From positions 62,001 to 126,000 of the forward strand of contig NZ_QAAD01000008.1 of NCBI RefSeq assembly GCF_003046625.1: a stretch of 64,000 nucleotides of DNA, read 5' to 3'. The DNA is from Mangrovibacterium marinum (GTDB lineage Bacteria; Bacteroidota; Bacteroidia; Bacteroidales; Prolixibacteraceae). This document shows, piece by piece, positions 50,998 through 60,101 of this stretch (position 1 is its first letter; every line of letters begins with the position of its first letter). Both the position numbers and the translations under genes were made by a program. The notes below the pieces were generated by a model. The model searched no databases. It saw only the letters and a list, made by a program, of their open reading frames with translations, and was not told the DNA's origin.

Positions 50998-51969
50998 TTA
51001 ATCCATCGACTGGCCGGTGTTCGACGACAAGGCAACCATTCGGTCGTATTCTTCCGGAGTCAGATCTTTAAAGTAGTAGAACTGCGGGTTTACCGCTTTG
51101 CCGTTTTTGTGTACTTCGTAGTGCAGGTGCGGACCGGTTGATTTGCCGGCGTTGCCCACGTAACCAATTACACTGCCGCGTTTCACTTTTTCACCAACTT
51201 TTACGTTGAACTTGCTCATGTGGCCATACAGGGTTTCGTAGCCAAAACCGTGGTCGATAATCACCCAGCGGCCATAACCGCTTCGCGATGTTTTGACGGC
51301 CTTAACTACGCCGTCGCCGGTGGAGTAGATTTCGGTTCCGATTGGAGCCGAAAAGTCCATCCCGTAGTGGAAGCGGCGAATCTTGTAAACCGGGTCGATG
51401 CGGAATCCCCAGCCCGAGGCTGTTCGTTTCAGGTCTTTGTTGGAAACCGGCATGACCGCCGGAATACTGGCCAGCATCTTTTCTTTGTCCAGCGCCAGTT
51501 TTACCAGCTCGTCGTACGACTTGGACTGCACGTAGGCTTGCTTGGAGATAATGTCCAGCTTGCGGGCTGTCTTAATCACCAGTTCCGAGTTGTCCAAACT
51601 TTCCAGCTGGGCATATTTATTAATCCCTCCAAAGCCTGCTTTGCGCACGGAGGTGGGAATCGGGTCGGCTTCAAAAATTACCCGGTATAAATTATCATCG
51701 CGTTCCTGAAGGTCGGTCAGCACTTTATCGACATCTTCCAGGTTCTTGTACATCAGTTCGTATTGAGTTTCCAAACGCTGATTTTCGCGTTTCAGCATTT
51801 TGGTTTTTGGGGTTTCGTAAAATTGCAGGAAGATCACCGTCATGGCAATGCTCATCACCAGACTGACCGAGAAAAACAAAAGCAGGCGCGATAATTTGGC
51901 TTTCAGGTTGTGTTCAACCTTTACGTAATTCAATGTTTCGGGGTTGAATTTATACTTTGCTTTTACCAT
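50998..51969 (-). CDS. M23 family metallopeptidase
   Basis: 323 residues. A membrane anchor at about 30-50 (LLFFSVSLVMSIAMTVIFLQ) is followed by a coiled coil (about 55-95) and the LytM domain at about 185-300. Zinc ligands are His201 and Asp205 in FHYGMDFSAP and His283 in GPHLHYEV, with His250 in LYGHMSKF and His281 also conserved, so it should be an active peptidoglycan endopeptidase facing the periplasm. It is the first gene of the run M23-merR-nif3-zinc ribbon, and its promoter overlaps that of divergent alaS. Confidence 0.93.
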   Translation of the reverse strand: MVKAKYKFNPETLNYVKVEHNLKAKLSRLLLFFSVSLVMSIAMTVIFLQFYETPKTKMLKRENQRLETQYELMYKNLEDVDKVLTDLQERDDNLYRVIFEADPIPTSVRKAGFGGINKYAQLESLDNSELVIKTARKLDIISKQAYVQSKSYDELVKLALDKEKMLASIPAVMPVSNKDLKRTASGWGFRIDPVYKIRRFHYGMDFSAPIGTEIYSTGDGVVKAVKTSRSGYGRWVIIDHGFGYETLYGHMSKFNVKVGEKVKRGSVIGYVGNAGKSTGPHLHYEVHKNGKAVNPQFYYFKDLTPEEYDRMVALSSNTGQSMD

Positions 51970-52000
51970 ATAAAAACCAATTTCTTTTTGACAAGTGTAA

Positions 52001-52030
52001 CAAATTTAAGTAAATAATCTAACTTTGCAA
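52001..52030 (-). promoter_or_regulatory. Promoter of the M23-merR-nif3 operon
   Basis: On the minus strand: TTG (CAA at 52028-52030), 19-nt spacer, TAAATTTG (CAAATTTA at 52001-52008). It is a full consensus match and overlaps the alaS -7 element on the other strand. Confidence 0.72.
52020..52027 (+). promoter_or_regulatory. Possible alaS promoter -7 element
   Basis: TAACTTTG matches TAnnTTTG, 120 nt before the alaS ATG. The nearest upstream TTG (51988-51990) is 29 nt away, longer than usual. It lies in the spacer of the opposing M23 promoter. Confidence 0.45.
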
Positions 52031-52146
52031 GACTTTTAAATCGAGCTGATTTGATAAGTTGCAAAAGTAAACTTTTGTTGTGGTAACGCAGCTCGATGAT
52101 TACGCAAATAGAGCTTTTTAACAAAAATTAAAACTTAGCAGAAACG

Positions 52147-54771
52147 ATGGAAATGAATTCCAAAGCGATTCGGAAAGCTTTTCTGGATTTTTTTATTTCA
52201 AAGCAACATACAATCGTCGATTCCGCTCCGATGGTGGTGAAGAATGACCCGACACTGATGTTTACCAATGCCGGGATGAACCAGTTTAAGGATATCTTTT
52301 TGGGGAACGAACCGGCAAAATCGACCCGTGTGGCGGATACCCAAAAGTGTTTGCGTGTGAGCGGTAAGCATAACGACCTGGAAGAGGTGGGGCACGATAC
52401 CTATCACCATACCATGTTCGAGATGCTGGGAAACTGGTCGTTTGGCGATTATTTTAAAACTGAAGCAATTGACTGGGCCTGGGAGTTCTTACACGACAAA
52501 ATGGGAATTCCGGCCGATCGGATGTATGCTACCGTTTTTGAAGGAAGTAAAGACGATAAGCTGGATCTGGATGAGGAAGCCAAAAATTTATGGTTGAAGC
52601 ACCTGCCGGCCGATCGTGTGCTGCACGGTAATAAGAAAGATAATTTCTGGGAAATGGGCGATACCGGTCCTTGCGGCCCTTGCTCCGAAATCCACGTCGA
52701 TCTGCGCGACGATGACCAGCGGGCTTTGATTCCCGGCGCCGAGCTGGTGAATAAAGACAATCCCCTGGTGATTGAAATCTGGAACCTGGTGTTTATTCAG
52801 TTTAACCGCAAGGCTGACGGTCGTTTGGAAGACCTGCCGGCTAAGCATGTGGACACCGGAATGGGCTTCGAGCGCTTGTGCATGGTGCTGCAAGGCAAAA
52901 AGTCGAACTACGATACCGATGTTTTCCAAACCATTATTGGCGAAATTGCCGCTCTTTGTGGTATTCAATATGGCGACAACGAGAAGAGCGATATCGCCAT
53001 GCGCGTAATTGCCGACCACCTTCGGGCCATCTCCTTTGCCATTGCCGACGGACAATTGCCATCGAACAACAAGGCCGGTTATGTGATCCGACGGATTTTG
53101 CGCCGTGCGGTGCGTTATGGCTATACCTTCCTGAATTTCCGCGAAGCCTTCATCTACAAATTGGTTGAAGCGCTGAAAAACAATATGGGCGATGCTTTTG
53201 CCGAACTGGGCGCTCAGCAACAGTTGATCGAAAAAGTGATTAAGGAAGAAGAAGAAAGCTTCCTGCGTACTCTTTCAACTGGTATTAAATTGCTGGACGA
53301 ACTCATCGGAAAAGCCAAGGCCGACCAAAAAACGGTTATCGCCGGTAAGGATGTGTTTACGTTGTACGATACTTACGGTTTTCCGCTGGACCTGACACAG
53401 CTGATTGCTCGCGAAAATGGCATGAGCGTTGATGAAAAAGGTTTCGACATTGAAATGGCCGAACAGAAAAACCGCTCGCGCAGTGCTGCTCAGCAGGAAA
53501 CCGACGACTGGGTAGAGCTGATGCGTGTTGATGCCACCGAGTTTTTGGGCTACGATCGTCTGCAAGCTGATGTGCGGATTGTTCGCTACCGTAAGGTAAC
53601 GCAAAAGAAAAAAGCATACTACCAGCTGGTTTTCGACCAAACTCCATTTTACGGCGAGTCGGGAGGCCAGGTGGGCGACTGCGGTTATATTGAAGCCAAA
53701 GGAGTGAAAACGCCTGTTTTCGATACCCAAAAAGAAAACAACCTGATTGTTCATCTGGTGGAAAGGCTGCCGGAAGATCCCGAGCGTACCTTCCAGGCGG
53801 TTGTTGACGCCAACCGTCGCCAGCAAATTGCCAACAACCACACCGCAACGCACTTGTTGCATGCGGCCCTGCGCGAAGTGCTGGGAACTCATGTGGAGCA
53901 AAAGGGCTCGCTGGTGAACGCCGATCATCTGCGTTTCGACTTCTCGCATTTCCAAAAGGTAAGCGACGAGGAATTGCAGCAGGTTGAACAGCTGGTGAAC
54001 GAAAAGATCCGCCGGAATGCAGCTCTGGAAGAAAGTCGTGCCGTACCGATGGATCAGGCCAAAGAGCTTGGTGCGATGATGTTGTTCGGCGAGAAATACG
54101 GCGACAAGGTGCGGGTGATCAAGTTTGGCGAATCGGTAGAGCTTTGTGGCGGAACCCATGCGCAGGCAACCGGTCAGATCGGGATGCTGAAGATCGTTTC
54201 GGAAAGCGCCGTAGCAGCTGGTATTCGCCGTATTGAGGCAATTACTGCTGCCCGTGCCGAGAAATATGTCAACGATCAGCTGGACTTGCTGAAGCAAATT
54301 AAAGATGCGCTGAAAGGATCGAGCGATGTGCTGGCCGGAGTATCGGCCTTGATGCAACAAAACAACGAGCTCTCGAAGCAAATTGAAGGTTTCCAGCGCG
54401 AAGGCCTGAAGATTGTGAAATCGAATTTGAAAAGCAAAGTGCTCATGGAGCGCGGCGTCAACATTATTGCGGCTAAAGTGGATCTGGACAATGCTGCGCT
54501 CATTAAAGATTTGGCCTTTCAGCTGAAGGCCGAAGTGGACGATTTGTTCCTGGTTGTGGGCGCCGAGGTAGCCGGAAAACCTTTGTTGACCGTGATGATC
54601 TCGGATAAACTGGTTGCCGAAAAAGGCTTGCATGCCGGTAAGATTATCCGCGAAGCAGCCCGCGAAATGAAAGGCGGCGGCGGTGGTCAGCCCTTCTATG
54701 CTACGGCTGGTGGTAAGGATGTGGCCGGTTTACAGGCTGCAATCGATAAAGCTTGTTCATTCCTGAATTAA
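52147..54771 (+). CDS. alaS: Alanyl-tRNA synthetase
   Basis: 874 residues, full length; the Met at residue 3 is an alternative start. The class II core has [36 protein letters not shown] and [13 protein letters not shown]. The editing domain has [20 protein letters not shown] and the [13 protein letters not shown] zinc motif that removes serine or glycine from mischarged tRNA. The C-terminal C-Ala/DHHA1 part ends with [16 protein letters not shown]. It charges tRNA-Ala in the cytoplasm. It is followed by a strong terminator. Confidence 0.98.
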   Translation: MEMNSKAIRKAFLDFFISKQHTIVDSAPMVVKNDPTLMFTNAGMNQFKDIFLGNEPAKSTRVADTQKCLRVSGKHNDLEEVGHDTYHHTMFEMLGNWSFGDYFKTEAIDWAWEFLHDKMGIPADRMYATVFEGSKDDKLDLDEEAKNLWLKHLPADRVLHGNKKDNFWEMGDTGPCGPCSEIHVDLRDDDQRALIPGAELVNKDNPLVIEIWNLVFIQFNRKADGRLEDLPAKHVDTGMGFERLCMVLQGKKSNYDTDVFQTIIGEIAALCGIQYGDNEKSDIAMRVIADHLRAISFAIADGQLPSNNKAGYVIRRILRRAVRYGYTFLNFREAFIYKLVEALKNNMGDAFAELGAQQQLIEKVIKEEEESFLRTLSTGIKLLDELIGKAKADQKTVIAGKDVFTLYDTYGFPLDLTQLIARENGMSVDEKGFDIEMAEQKNRSRSAAQQETDDWVELMRVDATEFLGYDRLQADVRIVRYRKVTQKKKAYYQLVFDQTPFYGESGGQVGDCGYIEAKGVKTPVFDTQKENNLIVHLVERLPEDPERTFQAVVDANRRQQIANNHTATHLLHAALREVLGTHVEQKGSLVNADHLRFDFSHFQKVSDEELQQVEQLVNEKIRRNAALEESRAVPMDQAKELGAMMLFGEKYGDKVRVIKFGESVELCGGTHAQATGQIGMLKIVSESAVAAGIRRIEAITAARAEKYVNDQLDLLKQIKDALKGSSDVLAGVSALMQQNNELSKQIEGFQREGLKIVKSNLKSKVLMERGVNIIAAKVDLDNAALIKDLAFQLKAEVDDLFLVVGAEVAGKPLLTVMISDKLVAEKGLHAGKIIREAAREMKGGGGGQPFYATAGGKDVAGLQAAIDKACSFLN

Positions 54772-54795
54772 TTCAGCGAACATAAACAATATGCA

Positions 54796-54828
54796 GGGTG
54801 TCCCGAACAATCGGGCACCCTTTTTTTT
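54796..54828 (+). terminator. Terminator after alaS
   Basis: GGGTGTCCCGA (54796-54806) pairs with TCGGGCACCC (54811-54820) with one bulge and a 4-nt loop, followed by eight T residues. Confidence 0.9.
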
Positions 54829-55196
54829 GAAAGTCACTTTGGGTGATGTGGTTTCCAACCGCATCGGGGATGCCTTGAATTGCGATTGAGCTTGAATCAG
54901 GAGCCACTACTCACTTTGTAGCAAACTTGTGTTAATGGGCGTTGTTCCAAACCCGACTGCTTTTTCGATTTTACGTTTGATCAACGCGGATCTTTTGTCC
55001 TACCGGACGGGTTTTACGCTTTCAGCAATGGCTTTAGCCATTCAATACCGATTAGCTTCAAAAGTGTCGCATCCTATCACTTCGTTCCTATGCTCCTTTT
55101 TCAGTCTATCGGCATTATACTGTCCTATTTCAGAGCATAAATTAGCCTTTAAAACGGTATAATTTGGGTAGAACAAACGATAACACGAAGATTGTC

Positions 55197-55214
55197 CCGT
55201 CCCGTACGGGACGG
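55197..55214. repeat. Perfect 18-bp palindrome
   Basis: CCGTCCCGTACGGGACGG is its own reverse complement, and GTCC precedes it. It resembles the dispersed GC-rich palindromes of Bacteroidota intergenic regions. Another pair lies at 57675-57712. Confidence 0.6.
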
Positions 55215-55426
55215 AATTTTACCCGCGGAAATGCCAAAGCTACCCAAATGTCATCCCTCCGGGATTGCACGAAGCTTTCCGTTTGATTTCGACCTCTTAA
55301 GAAACATCACGCTGTTTCTTTTCTTTATAGCATTTTCGAATGTGAACACTCGATAAAAATAGGCCGGTCACCTCCCAACTTTTTGGCATTGATCGAAACG
55401 CCTTCTTGCTTGTTGATGGCGTTTTA

Positions 55427-55465
55427 GGACGACAACCCGACAACTCGTGACAACCCGACAACTAT
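55427..55465. repeat. Dispersed intergenic repeat, copy R3
   Basis: GACGACAACCCGACAACTCGTGACAACCCG, nearly identical to R1 over its first 30 nt, then diverging. The upstream GGCG-TTTT-GGACGACA context also matches R1. It lies just past the 3' end of the minus-strand MFS gene. Confidence 0.6.
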
Positions 55466-55506
55466 AATTTCAGCCTTTCGCTTAAAGCTCGTGCTGAAAA
55501 ATACGA

Positions 55507-56679
55507 CTATTTGCGAAGCGCGAAGGGGATGAGCTGTTTGTTTTGCCAGCTTTTGAAAATCAGAATCAGGCCGCAGGCTACAATCAAATACGATGCGCCA
55601 ATGATGGCCGTGTAGTTCACCGTTTTTCCCGAATCGATAGCGGCACCGCCGCTCCAGGCACCAAGGGCATTACCCATATTGAAGGCGATTTGCAGAAATG
55701 CAGCGCCCATCATCTCGCCTCCGCGCGAGTTTTGCAGAAGCATAATCTGGGTTGGCGAGGACACGGCAAAAAGCGAGGCCGCCGCAATCAGCAACATGGA
55801 CAGGACAATGGGCTGAACGCCTGCAAAAAAGAAGAGCACGGTCATGGCCAGCGCCGCGATGGCCTGGATGCTGCTTAACACCGAGGGCATATCGTATTTG
55901 TCGGCCAGGCGACCACCCAGCAGGTTGCCGCTAACCATGGCTAAGCCGCAAAGCACCATAATCCAGCTCATCGAGCCGGTACTAAAGCCAGCCACACCGG
56001 TCATCAGCGGGTTGACATAGCTGTACAGGCAAAAAACGCCGCCGTTTGCAAAAGCCGTTGCGGCAATCAGCAGCCAGGGCGACAGGTTTTTCAGAAAGGC
56101 AAACTGCCCTTTCAGCCCGTTGTTTGGCAAGGCATCCATCCGGGGAAGCCAGCGCAGCATGGCCAGCAAATTGAAAATTCCCCAGCAGCCGGTAAACAGA
56201 AAGATCAGGCGCCACGAGGTTAGGTTGCTTAAAAAAGTTCCGAGGGGAACACCAATCAGGTTGGCAACGGTCATCCCGGCCACCATCAGCGCCATGGCAC
56301 GGGCGCGTTTGCCTTTGTCGGCCAGCTTTTCGGCAACAATGGCGCCAACGCCAAAAAAAGCCCCGTGCGGAAGTCCGGAGATAAAGCGCATGACGAAAAT
56401 AGCCGCGTAGTTGGGCGAGAGGGCCGTGAAAAAATTCCCCACCGCGTAGAGCGATACCAGCACCAGCAAGATCTTTTTTAGCGGATAGCTGCGGGCAATG
56501 AGCACCATTAGCGGGGCTCCCACGCATACCCCCATGGCATAGGCCGAAATTAAATGCCCCGCCTGCGGAATGCTGACTCCAAAATCGCGCGCTACGTAGG
56601 GGAGAATTCCCATCATCACAAACTCGGCCATCCCTAGTCCAAAGGTGCCGAACGACAGCGTTAGCAAACTTTTCTTCAT
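55507..56679 (-). CDS. MFS transporter, DHA1/AraJ-like drug or sugar efflux
   Basis: 390 residues with about 12 membrane segments. The N-terminus is typical of the AraJ/DHA1 group: TFGLGMAEFVMMGILPYVAR then DFGVSIPQAGHLISAYAMGV. ISGLPHGAFFGVGAIVAEKL and a central GRLADKYD loop are further family marks. It would export small molecules by proton antiport; substrates in this group include drugs, sugars and arabinose analogues, so none is assigned. It is divergent from the reductase gene with a 262-nt gap. The stop lies about 40 nt from repeat R3. Confidence 0.92.
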   Translation of the reverse strand: MKKSLLTLSFGTFGLGMAEFVMMGILPYVARDFGVSIPQAGHLISAYAMGVCVGAPLMVLIARSYPLKKILLVLVSLYAVGNFFTALSPNYAAIFVMRFISGLPHGAFFGVGAIVAEKLADKGKRARAMALMVAGMTVANLIGVPLGTFLSNLTSWRLIFLFTGCWGIFNLLAMLRWLPRMDALPNNGLKGQFAFLKNLSPWLLIAATAFANGGVFCLYSYVNPLMTGVAGFSTGSMSWIMVLCGLAMVSGNLLGGRLADKYDMPSVLSSIQAIAALAMTVLFFFAGVQPIVLSMLLIAAASLFAVSSPTQIMLLQNSRGGEMMGAAFLQIAFNMGNALGAWSGGAAIDSGKTVNYTAIIGASYLIVACGLILIFKSWQNKQLIPFALRK

Positions 56680-56941
56680 GCTTTATGTTCCTGCGCGACC
56701 AACTTGCAACTGGTCGTGTTTTCTGAATTTGTTTCCGCAGCAAAATTACATCGGCTTTTACAAATCGGTTGGTGTGCAGTGGACAGTTTCCCCGAAATAT
56801 AGCGCAAACTTAATGGTGATTTTCGGCTGTGGAACCAGGGCGAAAGGCAACCGATCGCCTGGGGCGTGACTGCCTCCAAATGCGAAACATCCTTATCTTT
56901 GCGCGTGTTATTGAAGTTGACAAAATGACAAAATAGAACGC

Positions 56942-57505
56942 ATGCGAAAAATCACAGCTTTTGTTTTTACAACACTCAACGGTTACTATAAAGGAGCCAA
57001 CAACGATCTGGACTGGCACAGTAACGGAGCCGAGGAAATTGAATATGCCCAGAACAAACTGCAGGAAGGCAACACCTTGCTGTTTGGCCGCAAAACTTTC
57101 GAAATGATGCGTAACTTTTGGGTGACGCCTATGGCTTACGAGCTTTTTCCGGCCGTAGCCCTGCGTATTAACCAAACCGAAAAACTGGTGTGCAGCAGCA
57201 GCCTGAAGACCACCGACTGGGCCAATACCACAATTCTGGATGGCGATATTGTTGCTCAAATTCGTGCGTTGAAAGCCACCGAAGGCAGCAACATCACCCT
57301 AATGGGCAGCGCCAGTTTGGTAAAGCAACTGGCACAGGAAAACTTAATTGACGAGTTTGAATTGATGGTCGACCCCGTGGTGCTGGGCCAGGGCGAAACG
57401 CTCTTTGAAGGTATCGGCAAACCATTGAATCTGCAGATCACCGAGGCACGCCTGTTTCGCGAAAGCGGCGTGTTGCTGCTCTATTATAAAAAGGCCGACG
57501 ATTAA
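56942..57505 (+). CDS. Dihydrofolate reductase family protein (RibD C-terminal type)
   Basis: 187 residues. The RibD_C fold is recognisable: KITAFVFTTLNGYYKGANND, NTLLFGRKTFEMM, VAQIRALKATEGSNITLMGS, LIDEFELMVDPVVLGQGETL and FRESGVLLLYYK at the end. These stand-alone NADPH reductases are related to riboflavin biosynthetic and dihydrofolate reductases, but their substrate is normally unknown. It has its own terminator and diverges from the MFS gene, so a shared regulator is possible. Confidence 0.9.
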   Translation: MRKITAFVFTTLNGYYKGANNDLDWHSNGAEEIEYAQNKLQEGNTLLFGRKTFEMMRNFWVTPMAYELFPAVALRINQTEKLVCSSSLKTTDWANTTILDGDIVAQIRALKATEGSNITLMGSASLVKQLAQENLIDEFELMVDPVVLGQGETLFEGIGKPLNLQITEARLFRESGVLLLYYKKADD

Positions 57506-57584
57506 CAGCCTGAACGGTCGTGGTCGGGCGTGGCCCTTTAACGCAATTGCCCGAAGGCGAGTTGGTGGCGACAGAAACGATCCG

Positions 57585-57621
57585 AAATCCTTGCCGGTAA
57601 ACTGCAGGCAAGGATTTTTTT
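57585..57621 (+). terminator. Terminator after the DHFR-like gene
   Basis: AAATCCTTGC (57585-57594) pairs with GCAAGGATTT (57608-57617) and continues into a T-run ending near 57621. Confidence 0.8.
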
Positions 57622-57674
57622 CGGAGAAAGTCCCTTCTGCTTTTCCTTTCTATCTAATGTACCCACCCTGGCCG

Positions 57675-57712
57675 TCCCTCGCGAGGGAGGGAAATTCCGA
57701 CTTTGTCGGAAT
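57675..57712. repeat. Two adjacent palindromes (REP-like)
   Basis: TCCCTCGCGAGGGA at 57675-57688 is a perfect palindrome. ATTCCGAC-TTT-GTCGGAAT at 57694-57712 is an 8-bp inverted repeat with a 3-nt loop. Flanking ACCCACCCT and GGGAGGGT can also pair. The arrangement resembles repetitive extragenic palindromes. Confidence 0.55.
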
Positions 57713-57915
57713 GGGAGGGTCAATCTAATTCAAAAGAATCCACTTTCCTCCCTGTTGATGCTTCCCCGAAATCATGCAGTTTTTTGTGCGGAATAGCGCA
57801 ACTCTGCAACCAGGAGCGAGAAGAGATAAACAAAATGTGATTTGTAACATATTTTTTGCATTAGTATTGTTCGTAGTTTTAGCTTGTTCATTAACTACTA
57901 CTGCTACTCTAAAAT

Positions 57916-59871
57916 ATGTATAATGACTTTGGGCGATACTTATTGCAATATGTTGTATTAATTAGGAGGATATTATTGGGCTTGGGCTTGATATTACTTA
58001 CTAATTGTATGCAATGCCCGGTGGATGTAGAATCGACGGGCAAATTACAGACAGCCCGTCAAACGCTAAGCTTCGCTGATCCTGATTCCTTGTTGAAATT
58101 TACGGGATATTTTATGCATCAGAAACCGGATAGCGATATTGTAGCCGCTCAGTTTCCGGAATACGCTGATTCGCTTTACACCGGCATGAAGATCATTCCA
58201 TTTCGCTTTCAACAAATAGAAGACTCAACTTACCTCGATTCTTCCTTCTTTAGCACGAACTTGAAACTAGCCCGGCAGGCCTTAACTAGTTCCCCATGGA
58301 GAGAAAAGATTAGCGAAAATGACTTTGATGAGTATATATTGCCCTACAAGATTGATGACGAGCTGGCAGACAACTGGAGAGCGGTTTTGTACGAAAAAAA
58401 TCAACTGCTTCTAAAAACCAATCCCCAGTTAAATAATGCCGATAGCCTCTACGCCTACCATACGAAAAAAACTTACTTTGCATTGCGCTCCTCAAACCAG
58501 TTTGGTCACTACTATCCGGCGCAAGCAAACTATTCCTGGCTTAACCTAAGCCGCGAAGGCGACTGCGCCGATCGCTGCCGATATGTTATATACCATTTAC
58601 GGGCAGCCGGTTTGCCGGCAACTTACGACTACATACCAAATTGGGGAAACCGTCCCAAAGCACAGCATACTTTTGTTGGATTGGCGAATAAGAAGCAACA
58701 GCTGAAAAAGCGGTTAGAAAATAGCAATGATACATCCAAGCTTGTCGATGATTTTAATGCAGCGATGACTTCAAAGTACAGGCCTGTTTTTTCGCAGGGT
58801 GATGTTCCGTCGAATTTAACCGTCCAATATGAAAAGACCATTCCTAAAGTTTACCGGCAAACCTGGAGTAAACAGCCACGAATGGAAGATCTGGTAACAT
58901 CTGTTCCTAAGGGTCAAATCTATGAAAAACTACTTCGTACAAATATGCTGGATGTTACGGATCAATATCTGAAAACGGCAGATGCGTCGGTTTGGCAACG
59001 CCCGTTCGGCCAATGGGACATGGCTTACCTCGCAACCTTCGATATTAGCGGGTGGACTCCTGTAGCTTTTGCCCAATTTGGTTGGTGGGGACAGGCCAGA
59101 TTTAAATCGATGGGGAAAAATATCCTCTATCTACCCATGGTCTGCAAAAATCAAAAATTATTGCCCGTTGCTGTTCCATTTATTCTGAACAATAATGGTG
59201 ATAAAAAGGAATTGAACTGCAACTACGACCAGAAAATTGATATGCGACTTATTCGTAAGTTTCCTCTTTTTTCCTACACGGCGGCGCATGTTGTCGATTT
59301 AAAAGGCTGCATCGTATATGGCTCTAACGATTATCGGTTTGGTGAAAAAGAAAAGCTTGCCGAGATTGATTATTATCCTTTTTTCATGGATGAGATTGAG
59401 ATACATAGCCCTAAGAAGTACCGCTATGTAAAAGTTGAAGCACCCGACGGGAAGTTGATTCGTTTAGCTCAGCTGGCTTGTTATTCCGATAGTGCCGATA
59501 CTCCTGTTCTCCATAATGATGTGCGGTACTTAGCAGGTAAAATAAGAGGGCACTATGGACATCTTTTCGATGGCGACTTAAATAGCTATACCCTTGGACG
59601 AATGTTTTTGGTCGATCTTGGCGAGCCAGTTCGACTTTCCGCAATCCGGATTTGCCCACGTAACGACACCAATTATATTATCCCGGGTAATCAGTACGAG
59701 CTGTTTTACTGGGACAACCAATGGCAATCGGCCGGAAAACAAACAGCCACCAATTATTTTCTGGAATACCGTAATGTTCCATCCGGCACTATTTACTGGC
59801 TCCGTTGCCTGAACGGAGGCCGGGAAGAACGCATATTCACCTACGAAAACAATAAGCAAATATGGTGGTAG
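57916..59871 (+). CDS. Transglutaminase-like lipoprotein with discoidin-like C-terminus
   Basis: 651 residues with a lipoprotein signal (LLGLGLILLTNC). A papain-like transglutaminase core is suggested by REGDCADRCRYVIYHLRAAG, which holds the likely nucleophile Cys, then LPATYDYIPNWGNRP and the His in KAQHTFVGL. The C-terminal 150 residues resemble a carbohydrate-binding discoidin domain (KYRYVKVEAPDGKLIRLAQL, GHLFDGDLNSYTLGRMFLVD, LSAIRICPRNDTNYIIPGNQ). Bacteroidota surface lipoproteins with this layout are common; the substrate is unknown. Its last 23 codons are repeated downstream at 63708-63821, so this gene borders a recombination-built region. It uses more AT-rich codons than the genes before it. 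Confidence 0.8.
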   Translation: MYNDFGRYLLQYVVLIRRILLGLGLILLTNCMQCPVDVESTGKLQTARQTLSFADPDSLLKFTGYFMHQKPDSDIVAAQFPEYADSLYTGMKIIPFRFQQIEDSTYLDSSFFSTNLKLARQALTSSPWREKISENDFDEYILPYKIDDELADNWRAVLYEKNQLLLKTNPQLNNADSLYAYHTKKTYFALRSSNQFGHYYPAQANYSWLNLSREGDCADRCRYVIYHLRAAGLPATYDYIPNWGNRPKAQHTFVGLANKKQQLKKRLENSNDTSKLVDDFNAAMTSKYRPVFSQGDVPSNLTVQYEKTIPKVYRQTWSKQPRMEDLVTSVPKGQIYEKLLRTNMLDVTDQYLKTADASVWQRPFGQWDMAYLATFDISGWTPVAFAQFGWWGQARFKSMGKNILYLPMVCKNQKLLPVAVPFILNNNGDKKELNCNYDQKIDMRLIRKFPLFSYTAAHVVDLKGCIVYGSNDYRFGEKEKLAEIDYYPFFMDEIEIHSPKKYRYVKVEAPDGKLIRLAQLACYSDSADTPVLHNDVRYLAGKIRGHYGHLFDGDLNSYTLGRMFLVDLGEPVRLSAIRICPRNDTNYIIPGNQYELFYWDNQWQSAGKQTATNYFLEYRNVPSGTIYWLRCLNGGREERIFTYENNKQIWW

Positions 59872-60094
59872 CTTACTGCACCAATAAAAACAAAATAATA
59901 TGAATACCAGCTAACTGAATCTCACACTAACCTGAAACTTAAAGTAAACCAAGTTGCCGGTTACGGAAAACGGAAAAACAAAAAGAAGCCTCCAACTCCC
60001 GAACGCCGAAACAGTTCAAAAAAGCGGAGACTTCAACCAATTTTAATCTCGAAGGGGAAGATTCTAGCACAATCTCCCCTTCAACTAAAACACA
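59802..60094. repeat. Long direct repeat, copy A (gene tail plus spacer)
   Basis: About 293 nt matching copy B at 63707-64000 with one net indel. The first 70 nt are the 3' end of the transglutaminase-like gene and differ at several bases. The middle is partly diverged. From 59972 to 60094 (123 nt) the copies are identical. Copy A leads directly into the effector-like gene at 60102. Confidence 0.95.
59985..60082 (+). promoter_or_regulatory. Conserved double hairpin in the leader of the effector-like gene
   Basis: Hairpin 1: GAAGCCTCC (59985-59993) with GGAGACTTC (60026-60034), one mismatch, and an inner GAAC/GTTC pair. Hairpin 2: GAAGGGGAAGATT (60051-60063) with AATCTCCCCTTC (60071-60082), one bulged A, 7-nt loop. 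Both are unchanged in copy B (+3906). No T-run follows hairpin 2 and the ATG is 19 nt away, so a leader RNA or recombination site is more likely than a terminator. Confidence 0.5.
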
Positions 60095-60101
60095 CGAAAA
60101 T

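Larger units (their letters stand above)
54829..55506. other. Repeat-rich non-coding interval between alaS and the MFS gene
   Basis: About 680 nt with no convincing gene. A 77-codon open frame at 54929-55162 has no recognisable features. The interval holds an 18-bp perfect palindrome (55197-55214), a motif shared with 5187 (CATCCCTCC-GATTG at about 55250) and repeat R3 at 55427-55465. It looks like a degenerate accumulation of repeated or decayed elements. Confidence 0.6.
57506..57915. other. Non-coding interval with terminator and palindromes
   Basis: 410 nt between the DHFR-like gene and the transglutaminase-like gene. It contains a terminator (57585-57621) and two adjacent palindromes (57675-57712). 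The final 130 nt are AT-rich and probably hold the promoter of the next gene, but no clean consensus was found. Confidence 0.6.

Noticed and set aside
53275-54633. 452-codon open frame antisense to alaS
   Set aside because: alaS is full length with all motifs. The antisense frame has no domain and no promoter or start context.
54929-55162. 77-codon open frame in the alaS-MFS gap
   Set aside because: It shows no signal, domain or conserved context and lies in a repeat-rich, decayed-looking interval. It could be a fragment of a repeated element.
60051-60082. Second hairpin of the repeat as a plain terminator
   Set aside because: No T-run follows and it lies 19 nt before a start codon. It is conserved in both copies, so a leader or recombination role is more likely.
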